Positions 6,466 to 16,005 are shown, counted from the stretch's first letter. The stretch: 64,000 nt of DNA from Tissierellia bacterium KA00581 (GCA_001552895.1 KQ959663.1:101631-165630), one strand, 5' to 3'. The notes: generated by a model from the letters alone, not told the origin. Translations and numbers: made by a program.

Positions 6466-7848
6466 ATTAACTTTTTTTCTAAAGTAAGTATTTCTTAAAT
6501 AAATTACCGAAACAACTTCAAAAATGGCAACAATAGGTAAAACATAATTAGTACAAGCTCTTGGTTTATCCCTAGTTACACCTTTTAAAAATTTTTCTTT
6601 ATAAAGTAATGTTTCTACTACTTTATCTGGCAACTTATTTATTGATATCACAGAATCATCTTTTGTATTTTTGTATTTTACATTTGAATCGACTATATAT
6701 TTATACTCATTATTTCCAATAATTTTATAATCTATTTTCTCAAACTTATCAAAACTACTAAGTGCTGAAAGTTCTAGATTTAATTTTAAAACTTCTGTAG
6801 AATTAACGGTTGTAATTTCTGTGGATATCGGATATATGACATTAAGTTTTTTTTCTTTTTTGCTTTCCAAAGGAAATTGTAAAGAAACTAAAATTTGCTT
6901 TTCACTTTTTGGACTTAATAATCCAAGATTATCATATCCAACTCCTGATAAAATTTTGTCAAAACTTTGAGCAAAAATTTCAAAAAAGTTTTGCTCAGAA
7001 ATCTTTTGCTTAATGTTTTCTGGAATATCATTTAGAAACATTTCTTTAAAAAAATCTAATACAGAAATAGATTTTTTCTCTATATTTTCTCTATACCCAG
7101 ATGTTAATTCTTTTTCACCAGAATAGACTTTTGTAATAATATTTATATCATCTCCAATAGCAAAAAGCATTGGTTTTTTATATTTGCCACTTAAATCGTA
7201 TGTTAATCTTAAAACTTTCATTGTTTGAGAAGTTTCTTTTTTATCACCATCTTCTTTATCATCAGAAGTTATATCTTTTCCTCCAGATAAAAAAACTTTT
7301 GTTTTACTTGGATAGTATTTTACTATTACTTCATATGTTAAGTCTTGTGTATTATTACTTTCTAGATTAAATTCTCTTAAAACTCCAATATCATCTTTTT
7401 TATAATTTTTTATATCATAATCAGAAGAAGAAAAATTTTCTTTTATTTCTTTATAAAAATCATTGCCTGTAGGAACTTTAAATTTATCATCTAAAAATTT
7501 TAATGTATAATCTATATTTTCTCCATCAACATCAATAGAAAAATTTTTTAAATCTTCAATACTAGATGTAAATGTTAATCCCAACTTAGCAGTAGAATTA
7601 CCATCATTTTGATTTGTTAAAACATATTTTCCTTTATATAGTCCGTTAATCGAAGATTTATTTTTTTCAAAAGAAGAAAAATCTATAACACTAGAAGCTT
7701 TAACTTTTAAATTTTTTGTATCTGATAAATTAAACGGTTCATATATTCGATGATTGTTTGTTATATTTTCTGTTTGTGCGTTTACATATTTAAAATTTGT
7801 AAATAAAAAACAAAAAGAAAACACAATAGCTAATATTTTATCCTTCAT
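6448..7848 (-). CDS. Exported protein of unknown function with C-terminal membrane anchor
   Basis: The product has 466 residues. An N-terminal signal peptide (MKDKILAIVFSFCFLFTNFK, ending around VNAQ) precedes a roughly 400-residue Lys/Ser/Asp-rich extracytoplasmic region and one hydrophobic segment near the C-terminus (NYVLPIVAIFEVVSVIYL), followed by a basic tail. That topology suggests a surface protein held by its tail in the membrane. I do not recognise a domain. The start at 7848 follows GGAG with 6-base spacing and is better than the ATG at 7860, which overlaps that site. It lies downstream of an acyltransferase and a repeat-containing secreted peptidase-like protein on the same strand, about 112 bases after the acyltransferase, so a cell-envelope role is plausible but unproven. 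Confidence 0.75.
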   Translation of the reverse strand: MKDKILAIVFSFCFLFTNFKYVNAQTENITNNHRIYEPFNLSDTKNLKVKASSVIDFSSFEKNKSSINGLYKGKYVLTNQNDGNSTAKLGLTFTSSIEDLKNFSIDVDGENIDYTLKFLDDKFKVPTGNDFYKEIKENFSSSDYDIKNYKKDDIGVLREFNLESNNTQDLTYEVIVKYYPSKTKVFLSGGKDITSDDKEDGDKKETSQTMKVLRLTYDLSGKYKKPMLFAIGDDINIITKVYSGEKELTSGYRENIEKKSISVLDFFKEMFLNDIPENIKQKISEQNFFEIFAQSFDKILSGVGYDNLGLLSPKSEKQILVSLQFPLESKKEKKLNVIYPISTEITTVNSTEVLKLNLELSALSSFDKFEKIDYKIIGNNEYKYIVDSNVKYKNTKDDSVISINKLPDKVVETLLYKEKFLKGVTRDKPRACTNYVLPIVAIFEVVSVIYLRNTYFRKKVNKSYKN

Positions 7849-7960
7849 ATATTTCTCCATAAAATCAATATAGTATCTTATATTATATCATTTTATCCTT
7901 TTATTGTAAAGAAAATAGAATATAACTTATAAAATTAAATGTTATTTTGTTAAAAATATT

Positions 7961-9046
7961 TTAACACTTTTTCTTACATATAAAATTTTCAGCGAAATTA
8001 CACATTTCTCTTATATGTAAAATTTTAAAAATCATAAATCTAATTGTATCTAATACTATAGATATAAAAAATATTCCAAATACAATTAAAAAGATTTTAA
8101 AAATCATAACAGAAGGTGTAAATTCTAAAAGATTAGAAAATTTTTCTCTAATGAAAAACTTACTTACAAAATCATGTTCATGTATTATATAAACAGAAAA
8201 AACCAATCTACTTGTAAAGGTTAAAATTTTTTTTATATAATTTACTTTAATGTCTATATTAGAAAATAATAACAATAACGCAATAGATGATATAAGTATA
8301 GTTGGAGAGGTATATTGAACAAAATTAAACTTATCTTCTCCGATATTTAAATTTATAAAATCAAAATATTTTTTTAATAAAAATGTAAGATAAATTGAAG
8401 CCATATACACGATAAGCATAAAAATCTTCATAAATCGAAATTTTATGTTGTACTTTGCAATATATCCACCAATTAAATACAAATACGATAGCCAAAAAAA
8501 GTGATATCCATTTTGTAAATTAAAAACATCTTTATTTTGAACAATTGGTATTACACAAAAAATAATGGCTAAAGATATTATTATAAAAAACAAATGATTT
8601 TTATTTATATTATTTATAGCACAATTTAATATTGGCATAATAAAAAACAAGCAAAAATACGCTGTAAAATACCAATATTTTGCATTAGAAACTGGAAATA
8701 AATCTTGTATCATTTCATTTGTAGGATATTTATATATATCAAGTTTTGAAAAAATAAAAGATATTAACAACAAATAAAATACAACTTCCAACCATAATAC
8801 AACTAAATTTGTATATTTATGTTTTGATTTTATTGAAACATATCCTGAAATTAATGCATATAAGTTAACTGCACCAAAAGATGCTATTTCTAAAATCCAA
8901 AGTAAATTATACTTTTGTGAAAAAATTTCTAAATTTTTATTATAGAGTAGATCTCCTTTTCCTAAAACATGTAATGTTACTACCATTAACATAGAAAAAA
9001 TTCTAAGTAAATCTACTCCATAATTTCTTTCTTTTTTACTTTCCAA
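7961..9046 (-). CDS. Acyltransferase 3 family membrane protein
   Basis: The 361-residue protein has about ten hydrophobic segments and the N-terminal family signature RNYGVDLLRIFSMLMVVTLH with the conserved His in the first membrane segment. The family moves acyl groups (often acetyl) onto extracytoplasmic sugars of peptidoglycan, lipids or surface polysaccharides. Here there is no added SGNH domain, so the acceptor is unknown. It starts with TTG after AGGAG and lies 17 bases behind the repeat/C39 protein, so the two are probably co-transcribed. This supports action at the cell surface. Confidence 0.85.
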   Translation of the reverse strand: MESKKERNYGVDLLRIFSMLMVVTLHVLGKGDLLYNKNLEIFSQKYNLLWILEIASFGAVNLYALISGYVSIKSKHKYTNLVVLWLEVVFYLLLISFIFSKLDIYKYPTNEMIQDLFPVSNAKYWYFTAYFCLFFIMPILNCAINNINKNHLFFIIISLAIIFCVIPIVQNKDVFNLQNGYHFFWLSYLYLIGGYIAKYNIKFRFMKIFMLIVYMASIYLTFLLKKYFDFINLNIGEDKFNFVQYTSPTILISSIALLLLFSNIDIKVNYIKKILTFTSRLVFSVYIIHEHDFVSKFFIREKFSNLLEFTPSVMIFKIFLIVFGIFFISIVLDTIRFMIFKILHIREMCNFAENFICKKKC

Positions 9047-9063
9047 AAAAATCTCCTAAATTA

Positions 9064-10902
9064 TTACCTATAAACTATTGCTTTTTTACCAAATCTATTA
9101 TAGCCGTCAATGAAATGGTCATATCTCCAATGAGTTGAATTATAAGGAACAAATGAGCTTGTTGTGTTTCCATAAGCTGATTCTAAACAATAAAATCCAT
9201 TTTCATCATATCCTCTAAGTAAAATTGAATGATAATCTCTACTTACTTCAAAAGTTTCATCTCCATCTTCCATAGTAGTAGGTTCTACACGTGAAAACCA
9301 AACTTGAACGGTATTTCCTCTTGAAAGTTCAAACTTTATAGCATCAATAGAAAAACCTGTAATATTTTGAACAGTTGGCAATAAAGTTTTTAAAGTAGGA
9401 ACAAGTGCTGTTGGATATGCTGCCGGGAAAACTCCCATATATCCATGTAAATGTGGATCACCCATAACTCCAGTTGTAGGATTAGCTGTTTTTGGTAAAA
9501 GTGCAAGTAAATGATCTGGATCTATTTCAACACCTTTACTATAAAGTCCACTTGATGCTGAAAGTAACCAACAACCTGTATAATAAGTATATTTGTCAAA
9601 ATCATATGCATATAAATTATCATAAATCATATAAGATTCAGGGACTGTTGAATCTTCTTTTCCATCTGCATAAAATGTTCCGTTATATACTCCATTTGCA
9701 TACTTTCCATTTGCAAAATAATGACTTCCATTTTCGTCTTCTCCAAATCCTGTTAGTTTTTTTCCATCTTTAAAGTAAAACCAGTCAGTTCCGTCATCAT
9801 ACCACCAGTTTGCTACTCTTTTGTTTTCATCATAGAAAATTCCATTTACATATACTTTTCCTTCAGATTCAGCTCCATCTTTATATAATTTTCCATCATA
9901 TATTCCATTTGCATATTTTCCATTTGCAAAGTAATGACTTCCGTTTGCGTCAGTTCCTTCTCCTGTTAACTTTTTACCGTCTTTAAAAAAGTACCAAGCT
10001 TCTCCGTCATCACACCACCAATTAGCTGGATTATCATTTTCATCGTAAAAAATTCCATTTACATATACTTTTCCTTTGGAGCTTACACCGTCTTTATATA
10101 ATTTTCCATCATATATTCCATTTGCATATTTTCCATTTACAAAGTATCTTTTTCCATTTGAATCTACTGCAAAACCTGTTAGTTTTTTTCCGTCTTTAAA
10201 GAAAAACCAATCTTTTCCGTCATCACACCACCAGTTGCATAAATCTCCATCTTCGTAAAAAATATTTTCTAAATATCCTGTTAAATATTTTCCGTTTTTA
10301 AACTTATGCTTTCCGTTTGCGTCAGTTCCTTCTCCTGTTAGCTTTTTACCATCTTTAAAAAAGTACCAAGCTTCTCCGTCGTCATACCACCAGTTTGCTA
10401 CTCTTTTGTTTTCATCATAGAAAATTCCATTTACATATACTTTTCCTTCAGATTCAGCTCCATCTTTATATAATTTTCCATCATATATTCCATTTGCATA
10501 TTTTCCATTTGCAAAGTATCTTTTTCCATTTGAATCTACTGCAAAACCTGTTAGTTTTTTTCCGTCTTTAAAGAAAAACCAATCTTTTCCGTCATCACAC
10601 CACCAGTTGCATAAATCTCCATCTTCGTAAAAAATATTTTCTAAATATCCTGTTAAATATTTTCCATTTTTAAACTTATGCTTTCCGTTTGAGTCAGTTC
10701 CTTCTCCTGTTAACTTTTTACCGTCTTTAAAAAAGTACCAAGATTCTCCATCATCATACCACCAGTTAGCAGGTTTTTCATTTTCATCGTAGAAAATTCC
10801 ATTATGATAGCCAAGTTTCATTTCTTCTTTTGCTTTAACTGTAAAAGTTGATAAACTAAATATCATAATCGAGAAAAAAATTGCTTTTAAAAATTTTTTC
10901 AT
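9064..10902 (-). CDS. Secreted repeat protein with C39-like cysteine peptidase domain
   Basis: The product has 612 residues. Residues 1 to about 25 form a signal peptide (MKKFLKAIFFSIMIFSLSTF, then TVKAKE). Residues about 30-410 are six aromatic-rich modules of the pattern NWWxDDGxxWxFFKDGKKLTG, followed by NGxxxFxNGKY. They resemble choline/glucan-binding wall repeats in style, though not in exact consensus. The C-terminal 190 residues resemble a C39-like papain-fold domain: the candidate nucleophile is Cys near 443 (YYTGCWLLSASSGLYSKG) and the candidate His is near 557 (RDYHSILLRGYDENGFY). So it is probably a wall-attached cysteine peptidase or a catalytically related surface protein; the substrate is unknown. 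It heads an operon with the acyltransferase and has its own promoter. Confidence 0.85.
   Translation of the reverse strand: MKKFLKAIFFSIMIFSLSTFTVKAKEEMKLGYHNGIFYDENEKPANWWYDDGESWYFFKDGKKLTGEGTDSNGKHKFKNGKYLTGYLENIFYEDGDLCNWWCDDGKDWFFFKDGKKLTGFAVDSNGKRYFANGKYANGIYDGKLYKDGAESEGKVYVNGIFYDENKRVANWWYDDGEAWYFFKDGKKLTGEGTDANGKHKFKNGKYLTGYLENIFYEDGDLCNWWCDDGKDWFFFKDGKKLTGFAVDSNGKRYFVNGKYANGIYDGKLYKDGVSSKGKVYVNGIFYDENDNPANWWCDDGEAWYFFKDGKKLTGEGTDANGSHYFANGKYANGIYDGKLYKDGAESEGKVYVNGIFYDENKRVANWWYDDGTDWFYFKDGKKLTGFGEDENGSHYFANGKYANGVYNGTFYADGKEDSTVPESYMIYDNLYAYDFDKYTYYTGCWLLSASSGLYSKGVEIDPDHLLALLPKTANPTTGVMGDPHLHGYMGVFPAAYPTALVPTLKTLLPTVQNITGFSIDAIKFELSRGNTVQVWFSRVEPTTMEDGDETFEVSRDYHSILLRGYDENGFYCLESAYGNTTSSFVPYNSTHWRYDHFIDGYNRFGKKAIVYR
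9690..10800 (-). repeat. Tandem coding repeats of the C39-like surface protein
   Basis: Long stretches recur almost base for base. The sequence starting ATTTTCCATC appears at 9888, 10101 and 10473, so a unit of 372 bases (124 codons, two modules) is followed by one of 213 bases (71 codons). The high nucleotide identity between units implies recent duplication or ongoing homogenisation. Copy number could change by slippage or recombination without breaking the frame, because both periods are multiples of three. Confidence 0.85.
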
Positions 10903-10936
10903 AATATTTAAATTCCTCCTAAAATCTTTCTTTGCT

Positions 10937-10965
10937 ATTATATCATTAAATGTATAAATTTACAA
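10937..10965 (-). promoter_or_regulatory. Promoter of the C39-like repeat protein
   Basis: TTGTAA (10960-10965) and TATAAT (10937-10942) are separated by 17 bases, about 35 bases ahead of the ATG. AGGAGG lies 10-15 bases before the start. Confidence 0.7.
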
Positions 10966-11063
10966 GTTATATACTATAGGTACTATACCATTATAATATA
11001 CGAAATTATTACTTGATTTATGTAAATTTCTAAATATATAATTTATGATATAAAACAAAATTA

Positions 11064-11092
11064 TTGATAATATATATCAGAAGTGATATAAT
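11064..11092 (+). promoter_or_regulatory. Promoter of the FtsX-type ABC transporter operon
   Basis: TTGATA (11064-11069) and TATAAT (11087-11092) are separated by 17 bases. Between this and the divergent promoter lie short symmetric elements (GGTACTATACC around 10979-10989) that could be operators. That is only a suggestion. Confidence 0.72.
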
Positions 11093-11128
11093 TAAGTTGC
11101 TACTATCATAAAATTTTAGGAGGTAATT

Positions 11129-11827
11129 ATGTTTTTGATTGTAAAAAATTTAAACAAATCTTACGGAACAAAAGAAAATAGAATTGATATTTTAAAAAAT
11201 ATAAATTTTTCTTTAGAAAAAGGATCTCTTTGTACTCTTTTAGGGCCATCCGGTTCTGGTAAATCAACCTTACTTAATGTAATTGGTGCTTTAGAACCAA
11301 TTGACAGTGGTTCAATTGTTATAAATGAATTTAAAATTTCTAATTTCAAAAAAAATATCCTTTCAAATTTTAGAAGAAAGTACTTAGGATTTATATTTCA
11401 ATTTTACAATTTAATTCCAGATTTGACTGTAATAGAAAATATTATGGTTGGTTCTTTTATACATAATGACCCAATGGATGTTGAAAAACTTATAAAAGAT
11501 TTAGATCTATGGCAACATAAAAACAAATATCCAAGACAATTATCTGGAGGACAGCAACAAAGATGTGCGATAGGACGTGCAATCATTAAAAAGCCTCAAA
11601 TTTTACTTTGTGATGAGCCAACAGGAGCTCTTGACTATAAAAGTTCAAAAAACATTTTATCATTACTTCAAAAAATAAATAAAGAATATAAAACTACAAT
11701 TATAATGGCAACTCACAATGAAGAAATAACAAAAATGTCAGATACGATTATAAGACTTAAAGATGGTGTTATATCACAGAAGATAGAAAATAAAAATGTG
11801 ATAGACGCTCAGCAATTGGAGTGGTAG
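11129..11827 (+). CDS. ABC transporter ATP-binding protein, MacB/LolD type
   Basis: The 232-residue ATPase contains Walker A GPSGSGKST (near residue 39), a Q-loop IFQFYNLIPDLT, signature LSGGQQQR, Walker B ILLCDEPTGALD and a switch His in MATHNEE. This is the profile of ATPases that pair with FtsX-type permeases, as in lipoprotein release, macrolide export or antimicrobial peptide resistance. AGGAGG sits 5-10 bases before the ATG. Its partner starts two bases after its stop. No two-component system is adjacent, so a bacitracin-type sensor role cannot be inferred from neighbours. Confidence 0.93.
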   Translation: MFLIVKNLNKSYGTKENRIDILKNINFSLEKGSLCTLLGPSGSGKSTLLNVIGALEPIDSGSIVINEFKISNFKKNILSNFRRKYLGFIFQFYNLIPDLTVIENIMVGSFIHNDPMDVEKLIKDLDLWQHKNKYPRQLSGGQQQRCAIGRAIIKKPQILLCDEPTGALDYKSSKNILSLLQKINKEYKTTIIMATHNEEITKMSDTIIRLKDGVISQKIENKNVIDAQQLEW

Positions 11828-11828
11828 T

Positions 11829-14129
11829 ATGAGAAATTTAAACAAAAGAATTTTTTTAAATTTAAAAAATCAATGGTCAAAAAATTTATTACTTTTCATT
11901 CTTATGTTTTGTATGATTTCTATAACATCAGGTTTTTTAGTTTCTTCAGGAAGTGTAAAAATTTTATATAATGAACTTTTATCGAAAGGATCTGTCGAAG
12001 ATGGAAAAATATTATTTGCTTTTAAGCCTTCAAAAGAAATCATAAAATCTATTGAAGATGAAAATGTAATTGTAGAAGAAAGTCCTTATGCCGATTTAAA
12101 AGTTGATGAATCTAAAGAAAATAAGGAAATTAGAATTTACAAAAATAGAAAAAATATAAATATTCCCATTATAAATTATGGAACTATTGCAAAAAATAAA
12201 AATGAAATAGCTATAAGTAGACTTTACGCTAAAAATAACAATTTAAAAATTGGAGATAATATAACTTTTAAAAAAGATTTTTTTACAGATAAAAAAGAAC
12301 ATACTTTTAAAATAGTCGCTCTTATCTCTGTTTCGGATTATAACTGTTCTTTTAAAAAAAATAATGATTTAATGTTTAATTCAACAGATTTTGGAATTGG
12401 TTTAATATCTGAAAATGAAACTAATCTTATTGATAAAGACAAATTAAAATACCAAATTTCTTATAGATTTAAAGATAGAAATCTTAGTAAAGATGAGATT
12501 TATAAAAAAAATAAAGATATAGTAAAAATAGCAAATAAATCAAAGACAGTTTTAGAACAAATTTCAAAAAAAGATAATAATGCAATAACCTACTTAATAG
12601 ATGATATGAGTGGAGATAGACCTATGATGATTGCAATGCTATGCCTTATGGTACTTTTATTAAGTTTTATATTTGCACTTTCCATAGTAAGTAAAATACA
12701 ACAAGAATCTGAAATAATAGGAATTCTTCTTGCAAATGGTTATAAAAAATCAGAACTTGTATTTAACTATATTGCAAATTCAATAATAATAACATTTTTA
12801 TCAGCTATCTTAGGTAATATTTTAGGATATACATTTTTTACAAACTATTTTAAAAATGTTTACTACAAATCATTTGACTTACCAAACTTTGTAGCTACTT
12901 TCAATCTTGAAGCGTTAATTATTACAACGATACTTCCAATTTTTATAATTTTAATTTTTAATTATCTATATATCTATAGAAAATTAAATTTTTCTGTACT
13001 TGATTTTTTAAGAAAAAATCTAAAACATTACAAAGATAAAAGAAAATTAAAAAAAGAAAAAAATTTTAAAATTCAAAAAAATTTTTTAAGTTCATACAGA
13101 AAAGCGATTATAAAATCTAATAAAGGAGATTATATAGCAATAGTTATTGGAATTTTCATAACGTCAATATTATTTATCTTTGGGATTTCTGCAAAATCCA
13201 CTTTTGAAAATTATGGAAATAATCTAAAAGATAATTTAATTTGTAAATATCAATATATTCTAAAAGTTCCAGTTCAAACAGAAAACAAAGATGCAAAAAA
13301 ATATACAGTAATACCTGCAAGCATTTACCACAAGATAAGAAAAACTGATGAAAATATACAATTTTTAGGAATTGATGAAGATTCAACATATTTTAAAGAT
13401 ATGAAATTGCCTAAAAATAAAGATGAAATAATTGTAAGCGAATACATTTCAAAGAAATTTAGAAAATATGTTGGTGATAAAATAGTTGTAAAAAGTAAAT
13501 TATTAAATAAAGAAAAAACTTACAAAATAGTAGATATTTATAAAAAGCCATCTAATCTTTCAGCATTTGTAAAAAGAGAATTTTTAAATGAACAAATAGA
13601 AGAAGAAAAAGATTTTTATAATGGATACTTCAGTAATGAAAAACTAAATATTGATGAAAAATATATATCAACAATAATAGATAAAAACACAATGGAAAAT
13701 ATTTCAAAACAACTATACGAAATTATGAAACCTATGATAAACTCTCTTGTAGTATTGTCTATAATTTTCTTAGCAGGTTTTATATATAGTCTTATGAAGA
13801 TAATAACAGATAAAAATACTATACAAATAGCATATTTAAAAATTTTTGGCTATACAAATCATGAAATCTCAAAAATTTATATACATCCTATAACACTAAC
13901 AATACTTATAAGCTTAATAGTTTTAATACCATTTGAATTATATGCTGTAAAAGAAATAGTATATTATTCTATGCTTAAATTTTCAGGATATTTAGAACTT
14001 TATATTTCTACAAAAACAATAATTTACTCAATTTTAATAACTTTAATTACTTACTTTTTCATAAGCATATTACAATTTTATAAAATATCAAAAATGAGCT
14101 TTAGCGAAGTTTTAAAAAATAGAGAATAA
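11829..14129 (+). CDS. ABC transporter permease with two FtsX domains
   Basis: The 766-residue membrane protein starts with a basic stretch and a membrane segment. A large extracytoplasmic region of about 200 residues follows, then three membrane segments (MIAMLCLMVLLLSFIFALSI onwards), a second unit of the same design, and a final three-helix FtsX domain (IYSLMKI to LITYFFISILQF). This is the long-permease design of ABC3 transporters that work by mechanotransmission rather than by ordinary import. It is co-transcribed with the ATPase and closed by a bidirectional terminator. Substrate unknown; export or extraction of a lipid, lipoprotein or peptide is likely. Confidence 0.9.
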   Translation: MRNLNKRIFLNLKNQWSKNLLLFILMFCMISITSGFLVSSGSVKILYNELLSKGSVEDGKILFAFKPSKEIIKSIEDENVIVEESPYADLKVDESKENKEIRIYKNRKNINIPIINYGTIAKNKNEIAISRLYAKNNNLKIGDNITFKKDFFTDKKEHTFKIVALISVSDYNCSFKKNNDLMFNSTDFGIGLISENETNLIDKDKLKYQISYRFKDRNLSKDEIYKKNKDIVKIANKSKTVLEQISKKDNNAITYLIDDMSGDRPMMIAMLCLMVLLLSFIFALSIVSKIQQESEIIGILLANGYKKSELVFNYIANSIIITFLSAILGNILGYTFFTNYFKNVYYKSFDLPNFVATFNLEALIITTILPIFIILIFNYLYIYRKLNFSVLDFLRKNLKHYKDKRKLKKEKNFKIQKNFLSSYRKAIIKSNKGDYIAIVIGIFITSILFIFGISAKSTFENYGNNLKDNLICKYQYILKVPVQTENKDAKKYTVIPASIYHKIRKTDENIQFLGIDEDSTYFKDMKLPKNKDEIIVSEYISKKFRKYVGDKIVVKSKLLNKEKTYKIVDIYKKPSNLSAFVKREFLNEQIEEEKDFYNGYFSNEKLNIDEKYISTIIDKNTMENISKQLYEIMKPMINSLVVLSIIFLAGFIYSLMKIITDKNTIQIAYLKIFGYTNHEISKIYIHPITLTILISLIVLIPFELYAVKEIVYYSMLKFSGYLELYISTKTIIYSILITLITYFFISILQFYKISKMSFSEVLKNRE

Positions 14130-14133
14130 AAAA

Positions 14134-14151
14134 GTCGTTCAATCGAACGAC
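14134..14151. terminator. Bidirectional terminator between the ABC operon and the OsmC gene
   Basis: The stem GTCGTTC/GAACGAC with loop AATC is flanked by A-run and T-run on opposite sides, so it can end transcripts from both converging genes. Confidence 0.85.
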
Positions 14152-14159
14152 TTTTTTTA

Positions 14160-14588
14160 TTACTCTAATATTTCAATTTCAAATGTTTGTTTTATACTCT
14201 TGTCAATAGCAATGTTTACAGTACAAAATTTAGAAGCCAACTTTACTATTTCAAAAAGTTTTTCTTTTTTTACATCTGTTTTCAAAGTATAAATAGTTTT
14301 TATTTCATTGTATTTTTGATTTTTAAATGGTGTATCTAAAATATTATCTAAAAGTTCTACTTGTGCAGAAACTTCAACTGAAAGAGATGAAAATTTCAAA
14401 TTATAAAATTTCATAACCTTAGAAAAAGTTAAAATCTTACAACCAGAAAGTGCAGCCATAAACATTTCTCCTGGAGAAATATATCCTGAATTTTTTTCTT
14501 TACATTTTAAACTATGAGATATTATTTTTTGTCCATTACTTTCAAAAACTAAACTACCATCACTTTCTAATTTTCCTTTACAAATCAT
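14160..14588 (-). CDS. OsmC/Ohr-family protein
   Basis: The 142-residue protein has the OsmC-fold pattern: an N-terminal beta region, SPGEMFMAALSGCKILTFSK with the first conserved Cys, and a second Cys in KLASKFCTVNIAI. In OsmC/Ohr enzymes two such cysteines reduce organic hydroperoxides. Members in anaerobes may instead act on other thiol chemistry, so the substrate is left open. It lies 11 bases behind the DUF819 membrane protein gene and is probably co-transcribed with it. Confidence 0.83.
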   Translation of the reverse strand: MICKGKLESDGSLVFESNGQKIISHSLKCKEKNSGYISPGEMFMAALSGCKILTFSKVMKFYNLKFSSLSVEVSAQVELLDNILDTPFKNQKYNEIKTIYTLKTDVKKEKLFEIVKLASKFCTVNIAIDKSIKQTFEIEILE

Positions 14589-14599
14589 AAAATGTAAAC

Positions 14600-15841
14600 C
14601 TAAAATGTTTTTAATATATTACCAACAATTAATCCGTAATAATTTCCTATAACATATCCTAAAATACCAACTAACATTGCAGGAACAACAAGTTTATTCC
14701 AACCTCTTGCAATAGCAAGTGCTGCTGCTGTTGTAGGTCCACCGACATTTGCATTTGTTGCAATACAACATTCTTCAACAGAAAATCTAAATATTTTACC
14801 AAATATGAAAGTTATAATCATATTAATTACAACTATAAGGGCACAAAATACTAAAAGCCAAGGTGCCTTCTTTAAAATAATTTCTATTGAAGCAGGTGCT
14901 CCGATTACAGCAAAGAATATATGAATTAAGAAAGTACCAATTTCTTCTGCTCCTGAAATTTTAGCTAATACGTTAGTATATGTTGCTAAAATAGCTGTAA
15001 TAGTAGTTAATAATAGATATTTATTACCAAATAAACCAAATATTAATTCAACAAAAAATCCAGCTCCTTCAGGTTTAAAGCTTGAAATATATTTTCCAAG
15101 TTCAGTTGAAATTGCAACTATAACAAATGAAATAGAAATTACTTTTGCAACATCTAATAAAGAAACATCTTTTTTTGCCCAAAATTGTGCAGCTTTGTTT
15201 TCTCCAGCTGTTCCATATTTTTCCATTTCATCTTCATAAGGATGAGAATAATGTTTTTTAAAGAATTTTATTGTAGGTATAATAGTTAAACTTACAAAAT
15301 AAATTCCCATAAACAAGTTATCTGCAACAACTGCTGAACCTAATAATGTTTTATCTGTAAGAGGGAAAGCATCAGACATAGCAACTAAGTTCATGCTACC
15401 ACCTGTATAAGTACCAACCATCATTGCTGATAATTTATAAAGTTCAGGAATTGCTTTTTGTAATAAGAAAAATGCTATAAATGCTCCTATTATTGTACCA
15501 AGTCCACTTAATAGATAGATTCCTAAAACCTTTCCAGATTCTTTCCATACTTTTCTTAAATCTGCTTTAAAAAGTAACATCGGAATAGCTATTGGAACTA
15601 CCCAACTCCAAACTAAATCGTATGCTACAGTATCGTAAGCTGGTATAATTCTAAAGTTTGATAAAACCATTGTAAAAGCAAGTGCTAAAATACAACCTGT
15701 AATTTTTCCAGCCCAACTATAAGTTTGTTCAAGATAAATACTAACAGCCGCTATTACGCATAAAATAGCTAATAACACTAAAGTATTATCCGGTTTAATT
15801 AATGACCACAGTTTTGTAGGGTCTAAGTCATAAAGTGCCAT
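14600..15841 (-). CDS. DUF819 family membrane protein (YjcL type)
   Basis: The 413-residue integral membrane protein has about ten to eleven hydrophobic segments. Features typical of the DUF819 family are TYTGGSMNLVAMSDAFPL in the first half and NANVGGPTTAAALAIARGWN near the end, two matching Gly-rich re-entrant-like stretches that suggest an inverted repeat as in secondary carriers. The family is a putative transporter, with substrate not firmly established. The start at 15841 has GGAGG six bases upstream; an in-frame start at 15886 is less likely. Confidence 0.85.
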   Translation of the reverse strand: MALYDLDPTKLWSLIKPDNTLVLLAILCVIAAVSIYLEQTYSWAGKITGCILALAFTMVLSNFRIIPAYDTVAYDLVWSWVVPIAIPMLLFKADLRKVWKESGKVLGIYLLSGLGTIIGAFIAFFLLQKAIPELYKLSAMMVGTYTGGSMNLVAMSDAFPLTDKTLLGSAVVADNLFMGIYFVSLTIIPTIKFFKKHYSHPYEDEMEKYGTAGENKAAQFWAKKDVSLLDVAKVISISFVIVAISTELGKYISSFKPEGAGFFVELIFGLFGNKYLLLTTITAILATYTNVLAKISGAEEIGTFLIHIFFAVIGAPASIEIILKKAPWLLVFCALIVVINMIITFIFGKIFRFSVEECCIATNANVGGPTTAAALAIARGWNKLVVPAMLVGILGYVIGNYYGLIVGNILKTF

Positions 15842-16005
15842 AAAATACCTCCAAAAAATTTTTTTGAAATGCTTTTCACATTTCATTATTTATTATAACT
15901 TAAAAAAAAATATTTGTCAAGAAAATTCATTTTTAAAAATATATTTATAATATAATTGGTCTGTAGCATCAAAAAAATGATAATCATATAATTAAAATTA
16001 CAATA

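Noticed and set aside
10076-10258. 60-codon frame opposite the C39-like protein repeats
   Set aside because: It is an antisense echo of the repeats; it lacks a ribosome site.
9690-10800. Possible CRISPR array from periodic DNA
   Set aside because: The periods are 372 and 213 bases, the repeats are coding and in frame, and there are no short direct repeats with spacers.
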